DNA from: Syngnathus acus
Lineage: Eukaryota > Chordata > Actinopteri > Syngnathiformes > Syngnathidae
Length of the DNA stretch: 64,000 bases
Direction: 5' to 3'
Assembly (NCBI RefSeq): GCF_901709675.1
Contig: NC_051095.1
Location: forward strand, 7,839,956-7,903,955
Position 1 is the stretch's first letter; the number at the start of each line of letters is the position of its first letter. Below the pieces are notes generated by a model, which did no database searches, had not been told where the DNA came from, and worked only from the letters and a program-made list of their open reading frames with translations. Both the position numbers and the translations under genes were made by a program. Of this stretch, positions 30,426-43,906 are shown in pieces.

Positions 30426-33400
30426 GGAGGGCACTTCTGCTTAGTCATGCAAGAGGCTCCGAGTGGAAGGAAAGGGAGACCTATCTGGGAAGAGTGTGTC
30501 ATGCATGTTTGCAACCTTCCATTCACACGTGCATGCTTGACGTCACTCGGTCACTTCAGGACAAATCAATGTCAGCATTACGACCGGTCCGAACGCGTCA
30601 TGCTGCTGCTGCTGGAAAATAGATCAAGTATGGCTTGACATTTAAAATCAATGCTGCACTTTATTAAAACGTACTGAAATACCATAGAATGTAATAAGTA
30701 TGGTAGTTTGTCCTTTATCTGAATTCAATAGGCTGCTCTTTCTGGTGAGCACCATGGCCACTAGGGGGCAGTGTACAACTTAGTGTATACGTTGACAATG
30801 AAACATATTGTCGCATATGATAAACATATGCCCGTGAGTATTCTTATATGATCTTTCTTCATGCATTGTGTTAAAGCTGGCTGCACATGCATCTCTTGGA
30901 TTGACTGAGTAAAATCATTTTTCTACGCAGTAATTAATTTATTGCTGGGTGGGTGGTGATTGGAGGTCAGTGTTCACTGCCCTTGCAAACAAACTGCAGA
31001 AGTGTAACACAAGACAAGCGTAAAAGTACTGAATCAAGTCGGCTCGTTTGACTGCTTGACGTAAGGTGCTTAATAACTCGTGTGGCATGCCTGAATGATT
31101 AACCAGAGGAGAACCCGAGATCTAAGACTTTAAAAATGCAAAAAGCAACTATTTGCAAGCTGTCTGCAGAGTATGTGCTCATTAATCGAATGCGCTTAAG
31201 AACTTTTGGATAAAATGTAACATGAAGCCAATATGGAAAACCATTTGAGGATCTATGCAATTATCTACTGGTGTCACTAGTTTTATTGGCATCTAATAAG
31301 TCATGTCTTCAAACTCTAAGTGGTTGTTTTCCCTCAGGTGTGGTTGTTTCTTGTTTATCTATCACAGAGAGGGCCGGAGACACCCGATTTATTCTACAGG
31401 TCATATTTATCACAGTTTATGTAGTAAACTGGTGGTGTTTGCAAACTGTTCCTCAACATGAATTACAGGTCATTTTTCTCTTGCGTTCTTTGCAGGCCTC
31501 CTTTCCGGGGAACCTCCATCTGGTCCTGGTGCTCCGACCCACCAGTTTCTTCCACCGCACCGTCACTGACATCGGCTTTCGCTTCACCCAGGAGGACTTC
31601 ATGCTGAAGATGCCTGTAAGGCAACCTCCGCTTGTACTATTTTAGAATGATAATATTATTATTGCCAGGGTGTGAAAGCATCATAGATAGGAAATTGACT
31701 CCACTTGCTTTGCAATTGAACAAACAGGAAAACCTCAACTCGCATGTTTTGATTGTGCCCAAATGAGTTTGTCACCCCTGGGTACCTCGTCTTCAACATG
31801 ATCTATATACTGGATTGGATGTGACCATTCAGGTGGTGATGCTGAGCTCCGTCACAGACCTGCTGAAGTACATCAATGAAAACCAACTGACGTCAGAGTT
31901 CGGAGGCACCCTGGACTACTGTCACAGCGACTGGATTGTTTTAAGAACGGTATTGTATATGGATGCTTAACAAAACATAAACCACATCAGATATATTTAT
32001 ATTTTACAACATAGCAGTAGTGTGTGGTGCGTTTCGGACCTGGGCCTTTAGAGGGGATTTTAGTAATCCACTTCTTACTAACACGATAATGTACAATACA
32101 TTATTTTACTTTGTGTGGCATCAAAGAAGAGACAGAAGACTGTTGAAAGTAAATATTTACAATTTAATGCAAGTTGTAAATGTAAGTATGAGTAAAGAGC
32201 TTTCCACCGTACATTGTTTACTTTCTAGCCATTCTATTTCTGTTGCAGGCCATTGAAAGTTTTGCCGTCACAGTGAAAGACGTTGCGCACATGCTGCAGG
32301 CCTTTGGCACTGAACTGGCCGAGACCGCCATGCCTAGTGAGGGTGATGCCATTCAGAGTCTCCTGGAGTCTCACAATGAAAAATACAGAAAGCTTAAGGT
32401 GCCTTTTATTGATATTGTTCCAGCATAGAAGCATTTGTTTGAATAAATCCAAATTTGCAAGCTGAGACTCAGCAGAACTGACATCATCAAGCTAACTGAT
32501 CTGACACTGCCTATGTTCTCTTGTGTTTTGCGCTCTTAGACACATTAACAGAAAAGTTTCTTTTTATCAAATAGCGACGTTTGCTCTCGAGTAGTTGGCA
32601 TAGCAGCTAATGCAGCTAGCGTTTACTGCTGAGCAAAAAAAACATTAGCACTGATTTGCAACTATGATAGTTTAATTCAAATAATGAAAATGAATTAGTA
32701 TTCATTTTAAGTTTTACTTTAATTGTAAAAGTCTTATTCAAAATGTTTTTTTGAACTATGTGTTTCTCAGGTGCTAACAAGATTGCACCAAACCCGGCAA
32801 ACTATGATAAGGCAATAAAATACCTCATTAACAAGCATCTCATTGCTATAAGTTTATTATCCAGAAAAAAAAAATATTGTAAAGTCTTGATGGATGATGA
32901 TAACTTCTGTCATCTGTGACAGGAGGCCATTCGATCTTTATCAAGAGAGGGTCAACATCTTTTGTCAAGCCTGGAGACCACCACCACCAGGGACAACAAT
33001 GACCCTCACTGGGATGTCCAGCTGGACTGGGAGACGGTTCAACGGTACAGACATTGATGAGATGCTTCGACGCATAACTTGTAAGTAACAGCATTTGTTC
33101 TTTATTTCGTTTTTTGGTTTTTGTTTTCAGGCTCCTGACTCAACTCCGAGACATGGAATTGGCCTTTGATGGCTACTTTGAGAAGCACCGTCTGAAACTG
33201 CATCAGTACCTGCAGCTGCTCACGTATGAGCAAAGCTTTCAAGAGGTAAACATACACTATTCAATAAAAATCTCAGTTTCCAACCCTTCATTTCGCCCTA
33301 GTGACTTTATGTTGATGACGTTTCAGATGGAGTCATGCCTGTCTGGCGTGACGTCTCAGCAGAGCCAGCTGTCCACGACGGTAGACACGCTGGCTCAAGC

Positions 33401-36400
33401 CGAGCAGGCTCTCAAACAGCTGGAGACTTTGGAAACACTTTCTCAGGTTTGTCACAGTTGTCCGAAATGCTCCCGCGCCGTTGATGAAAGCAAAGCTCGC
33501 TTTTGGATGGACAGGAAGCCGTGTCACGCTCCCAGATCGTCATCCTTCGCGGCCACCAGCTGTCGGCGGGACACCACTACGCCACGGCTCTAATCATGCA
33601 ACGCTGCAACGAGCTGCGGCATCACTGTGATAGCCTCAATGCTGCTTTGGGGAACAAACGCTGTCATCTCCTGCAAGCGCAGCAGCTCCTACTGTCTCTG
33701 GACCAGGTAGTTCCATGAATGTCAAGTCACAGAGTACAAATACTTTTATTTTTCGGACTACTATTTGAAAACAGAAGTCTATACTTTCTTCTCTGTAGTT
33801 TGTCAAGCTTGTTACTTTTTAAAAAATGGTTCAGATTCTGAATAGAATGTTTCACTCTTTATTGTTACTCAATTCCCAACATTAGAAATGCTATGACTAA
33901 TGTTAGCAAAGCTAAGGAACACATTTGACCTATGTCAAGGAGCTGACTACTTTCACATTTTTTCCATCTCTGCTTCCAGTTATCATTAGCTAGTTTAACT
34001 TTTTTTCTTTTACTTGTTTCACGTGAGCAAACTTGTCAATATTTTATTTTGATAGCATAGCAAAAGAGGGAAATTAATGTCTGCAATGTTTTTCCCCTTT
34101 GTTCCATGTTATCTTTTATCTAACTTTTGTAGAGTACATTTTTTAGTCTTAGTACAAGAGTTGAACCAGTTTTTTAATGTCCTGTCCCCCCCCACCAGGC
34201 CCAGTCCTGGTGTGATGATGGAGCCTATATGCTGGCCAATCAACTTGTGGAGAAGTTCCACTCCAAGGAGGGAGCACAGACTGCTTTGAAGGCCATCGAG
34301 AACTTCCTGGAGGGTTCGCCCTCCATAATGACATCTGCACCTGAAGTTCTAGCTTTGGAGTATGAGGCTGTCATCACTCCTCAGCTGCAAGTACGGCACA
34401 TTTGGATTTGTTGCAAAGTGCCGCACCATCAAGAATCTTTATCATCTTTATTTTCATCTGTCAGGAGAAGATAAATAAAACGTTTGAGAAGCACGCAGCG
34501 GTGCAACTGATGATCCAGAACCGACGGGTCGATCTGAGGAAGCTGGCCGACAAACACGTCCGACCGGTCCAGCTGGTGGCCCCCCGTGCTGAGAACCCAC
34601 CTCGCTCAAAATCGCCAATTTTCTCCCCCAAGCATGGTATAATCTAAGCCTGTGTTAAGACATGGGAAAAACAAAAGTACCTGGCTGCTCTATGCACCCA
34701 ATTAATCTTTTACCTCAAGACATACAGTAGTACATCTATTAATTTGTCCTTCTTGTGCATATATAATAATAATATATTTTTTTTAATTCTAGATGATCTT
34801 ATACACGATACAGTATATGTTAGGGCCTGGCTGATACAGATTTTTGTGTTTTATGCAAATACAGATTATCGATCCCAGATGATTAATTAGAATTTTTTTT
34901 AAATGCATTAAATAACTGCCCCCTCCATTCCAATTGAAATTATTATTAGCACAAATTGATGTGATTGCACATGAGCCAGCAAATATGCACACTAGCACTG
35001 CTGTATTTCAGCAAGCTGACAATCGGATCTGATTTTTACAGCTGACGGTTTGAAATTCACATTTGATCTCCCTCTTCCTGGAAAGAGGGCATCCCGAAAA
35101 GGCCCCAATGCTCGCAAAGTAAGACATTTTTGCATTACCTTTTTTTTTTTTGGAGGGTGGGGCAAGTTAACATGAATTGAAAGCTGTGTTTTTCCAGATC
35201 GAGGTCATTCATGACTACCAGGAGAGCCGCAGTTGTGTGTCGTACGGCGTGGAGGGAGAGGACAGCCCGGATGTCCTCAAGCGGTGAGGAAGACACGCCC
35301 ATCTCACCATCTGTCGGTCCGTTGATGTTCAACTCACTGATTCGGTATAAAACAACGGTGGGCAAAGTATGTTCTTGGCCCACTTAATATTTGCAGCACG
35401 AGTGAGTTGCCGAACAACCAGCTCAGTGGCCTAGTGGTAGAGTGTCCGCCCTGAGACTGGAAGGTTGTGGGTTCAAACCCCGGCCGGGTCATACCAAAGA
35501 CTATAAAAATGGGACCCATTGCCTCCCTGCTTGGCACTCAGCATTAAGGGTTGGAATTGGGGGGTTAGATCACCAACTGATTCCCGAGCGCGGCACCGCT
35601 GCTGCTCACTGCTCCCCTCTCCCCCAGGGGATGGATTAAAATCACACGGGGATGGGTTAAATGCAGAGGACAAATTTCACCACACCCAGGTGTGTGTGTG
35701 ACGATCATTGGGACTTTAATCTTTAATCTTAATCTTAATCTACAAGCCTCATCTTGGTGTAGGAGGAACTATGTGAGTTTAGAGGGTGCAATTGGACAAA
35801 AGCTGTGCTTTGCTGCCATATTAAAAGCATGTTGGTACCGCTGAACTAAGTTGAGGTGGTTTAGACATGCGTACATGGTGTTTTGCCACCATCTTGTGCC
35901 ATCCCTAAGCATATATAAAGTCTTTTAGGGGGAGTATAAATACCTTTGAGATTTGTTTATATATAAAATGAATATATAACAAATACAATCATCTTTAATA
36001 TATTTCTTAAAACAAAATTTGTAAAATTTACATATACATTAACTGTAATGACAACCTTGTGACTCTTCCTTAGTCTAACTCATGTGTTTTTTTTTTTTTT
36101 AATGTTTTGTTGTTTGCATTTGTCACAGTCACGTGATGAGAGAGCTCATTGAGACGGAGAGGATCTATGTGGAGGAGCTGCTGTCGGTCCTTCTCGTGAG
36201 AACAAACTTCCGCATCCTCGCCGCACACAATGAGGTCGTCAGGCCCGGTGACTGTGATGCCGTTGCAGGGCTATGAGGTAGAGATGGACAACCCGCTTCT
36301 GGCTGACCTCCTGCCGCCCGTCCTGCACGCCAAAAGAGGAGTCCTCTTTGGAAACATGCCCGACATCTACAACTTTCACAGCAGGCAGGTCCTCCACGGC

Positions 36401-39400
36401 TGCGGCATCATAAAATAAACCAAACATACTACATTGCTTGCATTGTTATAGATGATTGTCGTTAGACATTTAATGGTAGAGTGTCCCAGTATTTTTGTTA
36501 ATTGTATGACCTCAAATCATGTGTATTTGCTTGTACCTTTTATTTTGGGCAACCTAGCATGTTTCTCCAGGACCTTGAGGGATGCCTGGACACTCCCGAG
36601 GGTGTGGGACTTTGCTTTCTTGCCAGGGTGAGAAGCAAATTATTGGCCAAAATGGCTCCATGATTGTATGCAAATGTGATTTTTTTCTTCCCCCACAAAA
36701 TAATGAGGATTTGTGTCAGCAGAAGGAGAACTTCCAAATGTACGAATGCTACTGTCAGAACAAACCACGTTCTGACGCTCTGTGGCGGCAGTTCTCGGAT
36801 TGTGCCTTCTTTCAGGTCATTTGTGCACATGATAATCTGCATGCACGTATAATACAATCATACTTTGTCTGTTTAATTAACAAAATGTATTTTTTTCATT
36901 CAGGAGTGTCAGAAGAAGCTGGGCCACAAACTGGGCCTGGACTCTTACCTGCTAAAACCAGTTCAACGCCTCACCAAGTATCAACTGCTGCTTAAGGTTT
37001 GTCAATACAGCAATTATATCAATAAACAGTAAATCAGAAGGCCCATTTAATTGCATGTTGTGTACTTTTTTTTGTTACGCTTGTACTACACTCCAAAAGA
37101 GAAATGCTCCCTTACTTTGATATCACGTCAATTTATTTTTTCTTGCAACAAGACCCAGTCAAGATCAAGATGAAAAAAAAAAAGAATCGCAAATTGTGAA
37201 TATGCGCGGAACAGTATTTTTGTATTCTAGCCAGTAAAAAGCATATTGCCCATAATATTCAACACACCTGCAACCCTGGTAAGCGCTCTAGGAAATAAAT
37301 GTTTCCTTTAAATGTTGATGTGTGTGTGTATGCTCCCAGGAGCTCCTGAAACATAGCACTGACTGCAAGGGATCATCTGAACTGCAGGGAGCGCTAACAG
37401 CCATGCTGGACCTGCTCAAATCCGTCAACGACTCCATGCATCAGATTTCTATCACAGGATATGAGGTGAGGCCTGTATTTAAATTTTTTTTAACTGCCTG
37501 CTTTTATAGAACTGCTCATCTTTCTCGCGCTATTTCAGGGGGACATTTGCGAGCTGGGCCGCGTGTTGATGCAGGGCTCCTTCAGTGTGTGGATCAGCCA
37601 CAAGAAAGGGTCCACGCGCATGAAGGAGCTGGCCCGCTTCAAGCCCATGCAGCGCCATCTGTTCCTCTACGAGAGCGTGCTGCTCTTTTGCAAGAAGAGG
37701 GAGGAGCATGGGGAAGGTTGCGACAAAACGCCCTCGTACGGCTTCAAGCACTGCATCAAGGTTGGCCTTTCAATTCCAGCTGTCCAGCCGTTTTATAGTA
37801 GATTGTCAAACCTAAAATGTCACCAAAGCCATTCCTGAATAAGGAAAGTAGAAGGCTCATGGAGTCAAGGAAGTTCACGTGTTGTAGCTGTGCTTCAGCT
37901 TCACCACTAAACTGATATGGTTCAATCAGTTATTAGGCATTTAGTTTTAAGGATAATGTTGGAAGGAGAATCAAGGGTTTTGGGATCATCGTTTGTGTTA
38001 TATTCATCCATTTCATTCTTTACACTCGGATAGATGATTGTAAAAATAAAAATGCAAAATTTAATTCAATTTTAAAAGAGTACAGGCTTCTTTTTCACAA
38101 TAATTAGCACATTTCCTAAATCAAGATGTATTTTTGACAAGAAAAAATGGCTTCGTTCATGTAAAATGGTGATTTTGTTATTCCAACCTAAAACAAGATT
38201 AGGACTTAAAAAAAAAATTGACATTCTTAAAGCAATGCAACTGTTTTTCTCTAAAAAATTTACATTTATGTCAACATTACTACGTTTTTCCTAAAACATA
38301 GCCCACTTTTTATTCTAATTGCATTTCATTGCCGTTAGGATTATGAGGGGAGTCCTTGGGAAAATGCCTGACCAAATCACCACAATACATATTTTTTTAA
38401 TCAAATACATCTGTAAAACTTTCAATCAAAACTGACAAAAAATATTAAGGCATCATTTCCCATCTCTTTTAGTGCCTCTCATAAGATTGCCAATGTGTTT
38501 TTAATAAATCCTCTCCATATTTATAGAACAATCTCAGAAGATCTGCTGATGGGCTATTAAATGTGTTGACAATATCTGGTTGACATTTTCACCTATGATA
38601 TTTCTGAAGTGTTTTGTTTAGATGTCGTACATATGATTTGTGTCTGTATGCAGATGACTGCTGTGGGGATCACAGAGAACGTCAAAGGAGATCCGAGGAA
38701 GTTTGAGATCTGGTACAGTGGCAGGGAGGAGGTGTACGTGGTTCAGGTAAGGAGTCGGTAGAAATAGTGATTGGTCACTATTGGTCGCAGTGGAATGCAC
38801 GTGTTGTTCTGTTTTTAGGCCCCCAGCGTGGCAGTGAAGATGTCCTGGCTCAGCGAGCTGCGTCGCATCTTAACCAATCAGCAGAAGTTACTGCGAGGTC
38901 AGTGGTGGACTTGCATGCCAATAGTCATAGATAATAGAAAGACAAAAAATTAAAATTACAGTATTTTATAACAGTACCTTGTCAAAGTATCTTTGGACGT
39001 GCTCGAAACTCGAAGATTAAGACTGGTGACCTACCACTGGTAAATAGTCAACTGATACCCAACTGTATGTTCTCCTTCCAGATGAGATTCATCAAAATGG
39101 ACAACCAGTAGAGCACGTGCATCTTTCTCCACCACCATGTGAGAGGTCAGTGCCCCCCATTTATTTTTTTTCCTGACCTTTTCACAATGTTTGTAAACTT
39201 TGCATATTTTAGCAAAACAATGGGTAGCTTGTTAGCTAAGGTTAGACTAGCGTTGTAGTGACCTATCCGTTTTAAAAAAAATCAATAAACTAGCTTCTCA
39301 ATCAGTGATCATGCTCTGTTTAAATTATGTCCATCAAGTAACATCGTTTTTCTTTTTTCGACTTACTAATGGGGTTCTCTAACGGTGCCTGCTGACTTTT

Positions 39401-41671
39401 TTTTGCCACTCACAAGTACGAGTGACATCATAATGAAAAGGTCTATTGCGATTCAGATCTTATCCATACCAACACACATGGTCAGCTGGTGTTAGAATAT
39501 TCAGCTTGGGTCAACTTGACATCACCAAAATCCAATTTTGCATGGGCACAGCAGCTGTCCAACTGTGTGTGGTTGCCCCTGACCCCATACACCCACCCCC
39601 TCACTGCAGGGCCTTGCGGCCGTCCAGAGGGGCACCGAGGGGCTGTCTGCCGGGGCTGCGCTTGGTCTCCGCAACGTCCAACGTGTTTATGTGCCTTCGC
39701 TCCCGAAGCCCCCGTCCCCGAAGCCCCCGGCAATGGCCCCATCTTCGCCCCCAGTTCCACTGACCTCCCATAAAAACTCAGTGGTAAACTCAGCCCACGT
39801 GTTTGCATAGTGGCTCTTGGCTTTGCATATCACACAGCAAACGTGAATTGTGGGATGTGTTCACTGAGCCATTCTGGGTGAAAACAACATTAGGTACAAC
39901 CACTGCAATCCATCCAGCCATTTTCTTTGCAACTTGTGGTCTCAAGTAAGCCGGATCCTATCCCAGCTGACGTCGAAGAAAATGGCGTACACCCTGGACT
40001 GGTCTTCAGAAAATGAAGCTCTGTCATCATTCTGCAGGTGTACCTAATGTTGTGTCCTCTGAATGTTGTCCACCTGAACAGTTCTGAGGCTAGCCCCTTT
40101 CATTCTCCTTATTTTGTCATGACGACTTTTGAAAAGGCGGCTGTTATCTGCTTTCCCAAACCAAAATAACAGTTGAAAGGTTTTTATTTATTTTCCCTCA
40201 ACTCGGATCTTGTCACAAGCTTCTCTCATGCTAGCTAAACACATAAATGCAGTCCATCCTCTAGAGAAGCTAGCACACGGCTGCTCCATTTCCCATCACG
40301 CCGTCTGGCTGTCTGAATGCTCATACATGCGCAGGCAGCGGCACGGAGGTCATTCCATGACGGCCATCTGGACTCTTAAGCTTGTCTCCAACAAATCACT
40401 CTGTGTCGTTTGTGTGTCATTGCTACCAGTAAGCAAGAGAGAGCGTCGCTCAGTTCGGAGGACACCGAGTCGGGGAAGAGCAGCCCGGACGCCCAGCGGC
40501 GCGCCCCCAAATACCAGCTCAACCGCAGGAGTGCGTAAATTTATTTTATTTTTTTAACCTTCCACCACTTTTCAACACTTAAACAGAAAGTTTTTCCAGG
40601 TTGGCCGGGAGCTCATCATCACTCGGTAACCATCTGTGAGGGTCTCGATGACACGAGTGGCGGCCGGCATGCTTTCCACCAGCCTGACACGCAAATGGTG
40701 AAACTGGTGAGACGCTTTACAAGCAGTCCTCTTTAAGAAATATTTTCTAGAACCTTTAAAAATGTGTACACCTAAAATGACCTTTTGGTGTTTTGGGTGA
40801 CATAAATAGCGAGACAACACAAACAATTCCGAAGTGAAGTAGACTTCTAGATTAAAGGCGAAATGTAATCATTCATTTGCGTTATACAGTCGTAAACAGC
40901 AAAAGATGATGGCAACAGATTTCCAAATCATCCAAATCAGTCCAATTATGTGAAATCCTGCACTACATTCCGGTCTCTCGTAACATATATTGGTTGGCGA
41001 TCGTTTAGTGCATTCTCACTGATGGAATCGCTATTTGCGTGTCAGTCTCGAGGCCGATATCGGGCCTTGGCGGACTGCCTACAAAACGGACCGGACAGCG
41101 TCCTCATCAAATGCGGCGATGTCATCCAGCTGATGTGTGAAGACAACAAAGGCCGCTGGTGAGTATGCGTTTTACAAGTGGATTTGAAAACATGTCAGTA
41201 GTGTTTAGGAAAGCGTTTTAGTGGTGTTTATTAACAACAAAAAAGAATCTGTGTGTGAGAAGCAATGCTAAATTATGTCCAACACTATGTATTTGTCATT
41301 CTTTTCCTCTTCATTTCTCCGGTCAGGCTGGTGAAGAATTTGAGTCGCCACCAAGATGGCTTTATTGCTTCTGCCAGCCTGCAAATGACCATAAGAGGGA
41401 GCAGTCGAGCAGGCTCTTCCAGACTCAGGGGTAAAAGGAGTTTCCATTTGCGTAGAGGTGGCAAAAATACTCACTCTTTTTACTTAAGTTGAAGTACAGT
41501 TTAAAAAAAAAAAAAGACACCAAGAAAAACATACGCGGCCGACTCTGAAATATATATACTGTTTACCTTCCACCACTGGATTTGAGTTTCCAAATGTTTA
41601 GAATTCTGTTCTGCTTTGTTTTCCATGCAGAAACAGGCAACGTCAGGACAAGAAAGCTCAGTTCTCCATAG
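25502..41671 (+). CDS. mcf2: MCF2 (Dbl) Rho guanine nucleotide exchange factor with CRAL-TRIO, spectrin, DH, PH and SH3 domains
   Basis: Exchanges GDP for GTP on Rho-family GTPases. Exons: 25502-25610, 28172-28240, 28324-28438, 29013-29103, 31496-31615, 31833-31949, 32249-32398, 32923-33044, 33131-33245, 33327-33446, 33515-33706, 34199-34390, 34465-34636, 35042-35118, 35198-35283, 36129-36195, 36269-36384, 36558-36627, 36723-36815, 36904-36996, 37340-37465, 37539-37760, 38654-38746, 38819-38897, 39082-39145, 40430-40530, 40600-40706, 41046-41158, 41327-41430, 41631-41671. They join in frame to about 1111 residues. Order: Sec14/CRAL-TRIO (about 37-270; SGGRGED, FIIILDRR), spectrin repeat (about 310-470), DH (about 617-804; LKPVQRLTKYQLLLKELL), PH (about 805-935), SH3 (about 1030-1085). 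I chose ATG 25502 because a TGA lies in frame at 25451 and the context (G at -3, G at +4) is good; an upstream exon could change this. MCF2 over MCF2L rests on synteny with F9 and FGF13. Confidence 0.92.
25640..25960 (+). repeat. Interspersed repeat, GCACAAGTGYGCACACCCTC family, copy 1
   Basis: Contains GCACAAGTGCGCACACCCTC followed by an ATAGCTGAGCATGTGGCTGTG-like stretch. Similar blocks occur at 54730-54950 and, inverted, at 60530-60660. It sits in the first MCF2 intron. There is no coding capacity. Boundaries are approximate. Confidence 0.6.
29350..29665. mobile_element. Non-autonomous hAT element with 8-bp target duplication
   Basis: The left end CACAGGTGTCAAA and right end TTTGACACCCCTG are inverted copies of the common hAT terminus CAGGGGTGTCAAA. 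The flanking 8 bases are GCATACGG (29342-29349) and GCATACAG (29666-29673), matching at 7 of 8, the duplication length expected for hAT. The interior contains the usual GGCCCGGGGGCCAGATACGG stretch. It is 316 bp long with no transposase, inside an MCF2 intron. Confidence 0.9.
29690..29810 (+). repeat. L2-like fish interspersed repeat fragment
   Basis: The stretch has the order GGTCACCAGCCAGTCGCAGG, ACAGCCATTCACACTCACA, then GGAATGTGGGAG, a degraded copy of a widespread fish repeat related to the LINE L2 3' region. It adjoins the hAT insertion. Confidence 0.6.
30392..30422. repeat. (TG)n microsatellite
   Basis: About 15 uninterrupted TG units in an MCF2 intron. Confidence 0.95.
35416..35742 (+). 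mobile_element. tRNA-derived SINE
   Basis: The head carries a Pol III A box (TGGCCTAGTGGTAGAGTG) and B box (GGGTTCAAACCCC) with tRNA-like spacing. A conserved body follows, with GCACCGCTGCTGCTCACTGC and GGGTTAAATGCAGAGGACAA. It ends with a short repeated tail of TTTAATCT/TTAATCT units (about 35715-35742). It is inserted in sense orientation in the MCF2 intron between the exons ending at 35283 and starting at 36129. Such SINEs move with a partner LINE. Confidence 0.9.
39883..40055. mobile_element. Short TIR-bounded repeat (ACAACATTAGGTACA family) with L2-like interior
   Basis: The left end reads AACAACATTAGGTACAACC and the right end reads GCAGGTGTACCTAATGTTGTG, an imperfect inverted pair. The interior holds a piece of the L2-like fish repeat (CCTATCCCAGCTGACGTCG, GTACACCCTGGACTGGTCTT). 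About 170 bp, in the MCF2 intron before the exon at 40430. Confidence 0.6.
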
Positions 41672-43373
41672 TGAGAAACGCACGTGATCAGACCAAAAAA
41701 GGACATCCTGTCCTGATTTTGTGGCACTTTAAGGCGTTGGAATTCTTCACACCCTCACAGGTTAGGATTGACAATCCGTTCTGGTGTCGCCCCCTCCACA
41801 CACATACAAACGTCATATATGACCAGCACAAAAGCTGTGGAAGCCTTGCGTCCTTTCCCAAGACTCCACAGTGCAGATGTGAGCAGGAATGCCTCACTTT
41901 TTGGCAACCATTCTTTACCGGTCACGAGTGTTTGCTTTGACTGAAGAAACACTCGATCCAAGACTGGGTTCGATTTCCTACAGAATATATGGATGTTTGA
42001 CTGTGAACATCATCCTAGAAAAAATGGCTTGAAGAAAATCATGGACCTGCACACAATCAGAATGCCTTGATATTATTGCAGTACTCCTTGGAGACACTAG
42101 GGGACATTCTGCATTTTCCCAGTATCTGAGAACTGCTGTGTGTTGTTTTTTGTTGTTGCTTTTTTATATAGACACTCGGTTGACATCATACCCAGTTTCT
42201 AAGGGAATTTCTAGCCATTTGTAACGAGCCTTCTGTACTATTCCTCAAGTGCCAAAATAGTGTTTTCACTTGTTTTATTTTCCTTCTCAACTTGGGGCGC
42301 TTATGTCTTAGTGAGCAAATTGTTTCAAGAGGACAATCTCCACAACGAGGAAGGAAAATGGCCTATATGTATGTGTGTGTTTGCCTTTCTGAATTCTTTC
42401 TGTGTGAGTGGGGGGGAGGGCATGTGCACCACCTACCTTCGGCACATTGCTCATTCAATACAGTGAACCCCCATTTATCATCGAGGAAGTGTTTTATATT
42501 TGTTGTGGCCTAACATGGTACTACACCCAACTTTAAATTTGGACTTGCTTGTATAATGTAAAACCCCATTAGAAAGAAAAACCCCAAAAAACGTAAAAAT
42601 CTGCAGCCAAGATACGGAAGATGAACAGCGGGGTTCACTATAAACATGACGGGCACGAATGCAAGCAACCGATGGGTTATCAAGCTGTGTGTGCTGCCTT
42701 CTTGCTTCCTGTTGTTAGCCCCGCCCTCAAAGCTTCCATCACACAAGCCTGTTGTCTTTAATGTGAGATAGACTGATGATACACCATCATGTGTTGATCA
42801 ACGCTTCATTAAACATTGACGCCACGCTTGTATAAATCCGAGTGAGGGCCCCTGTTGGGGAGCGGCTTTTGATATTGAAATGTATCTTGAAAGCGGCAGG
42901 AGCCTGGTCACATGACATTGTTTGTTCAAATATTTATTTTGTCTTTGCGAGCTGACCCCCCCACCCCCCCTCCACGCTACCAAATGAAATCACATCTCCG
43001 TTCCTTCCCGAGAGCCGCGATTGCTTGAATGCTTACGTAACAAAGCAAGCTGTGGTTTTGTAACTGTCATGAAAATGCTGCTGGTTTTGCACAGATTTTT
43101 CCAAACATGGGAAAAAAAAGCTCGATGTATTCATTCATCTTGTCAAACCAAGAAGCCTAAACTTGGATTCATATGTTTCTTGCAACCGGGTAGAATAGTT
43201 TGCACATCTTTTGCTAAAAAAAAAAAAAAAATGCAATCTGGTCAGTGGTTACTAAGATATTTATTGCAATAACTGCTGTGTAAATAAGCCTTTTGATAAT
43301 TCCACTGTTTCAGAAATGCAATATCTGTCCATAAACGTTGACTGACTGGATATGTCCCATTTTCAGGGTTTCG

Positions 43374-43379
43374 ATTAAA
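43374..43379 (+). terminator. Possible MCF2 polyadenylation signal ATTAAA
   Basis: The hexamer is followed within 30-50 bases by a GT-rich stretch (GTGCCGGTGGTCTCTTTGTT). It would give a 3' UTR of about 1.7 kb. Confidence 0.35.
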
Positions 43380-43906
43380 GCCTACACAGACAACAAAACT
43401 GTGCCGGTGGTCTCTTTGTTGCTTTTTGCCCAGAAAACAACACTGATTATGCTTCTGTGTGAAAAAAATATTTTTCTAATCAGCAGATGGCAGCAAGTTG
43501 TTGCGGTGCAGCAGTTTGCGGTTCACCATCTGTCTGTCAGGTTGGGCTGAATTTGGAAAAAAATCTTCCCCCCCCAATTTTATTTTATTGGAATTTTTGG
43601 ACTGAATGAAGTCATCAGCATTCACCTTAGGGTATACATTTTGACATTGGGCTTTTGATGCTGACTTAAAGTAGGATGATTTCTGTCAAGTTGCCGAGTC
43701 TAGAATGGTCATGTCACGCTTGAGTTCAATACACCAAGAATTTTGAAATACTAACTGTTAGAGTGGTGCTTACCCCAACTTGTTTTTGCAAGTACCACAC
43801 GGGAGACAGTATGCCCTTTGAAACACCTGCAGGTGGAGAGTCATTCGTCGCTGTGCGTACAGCAATGATCGAATGAGGTCTGACTCAGGCGTCTTACGAG
43901 AGCATT

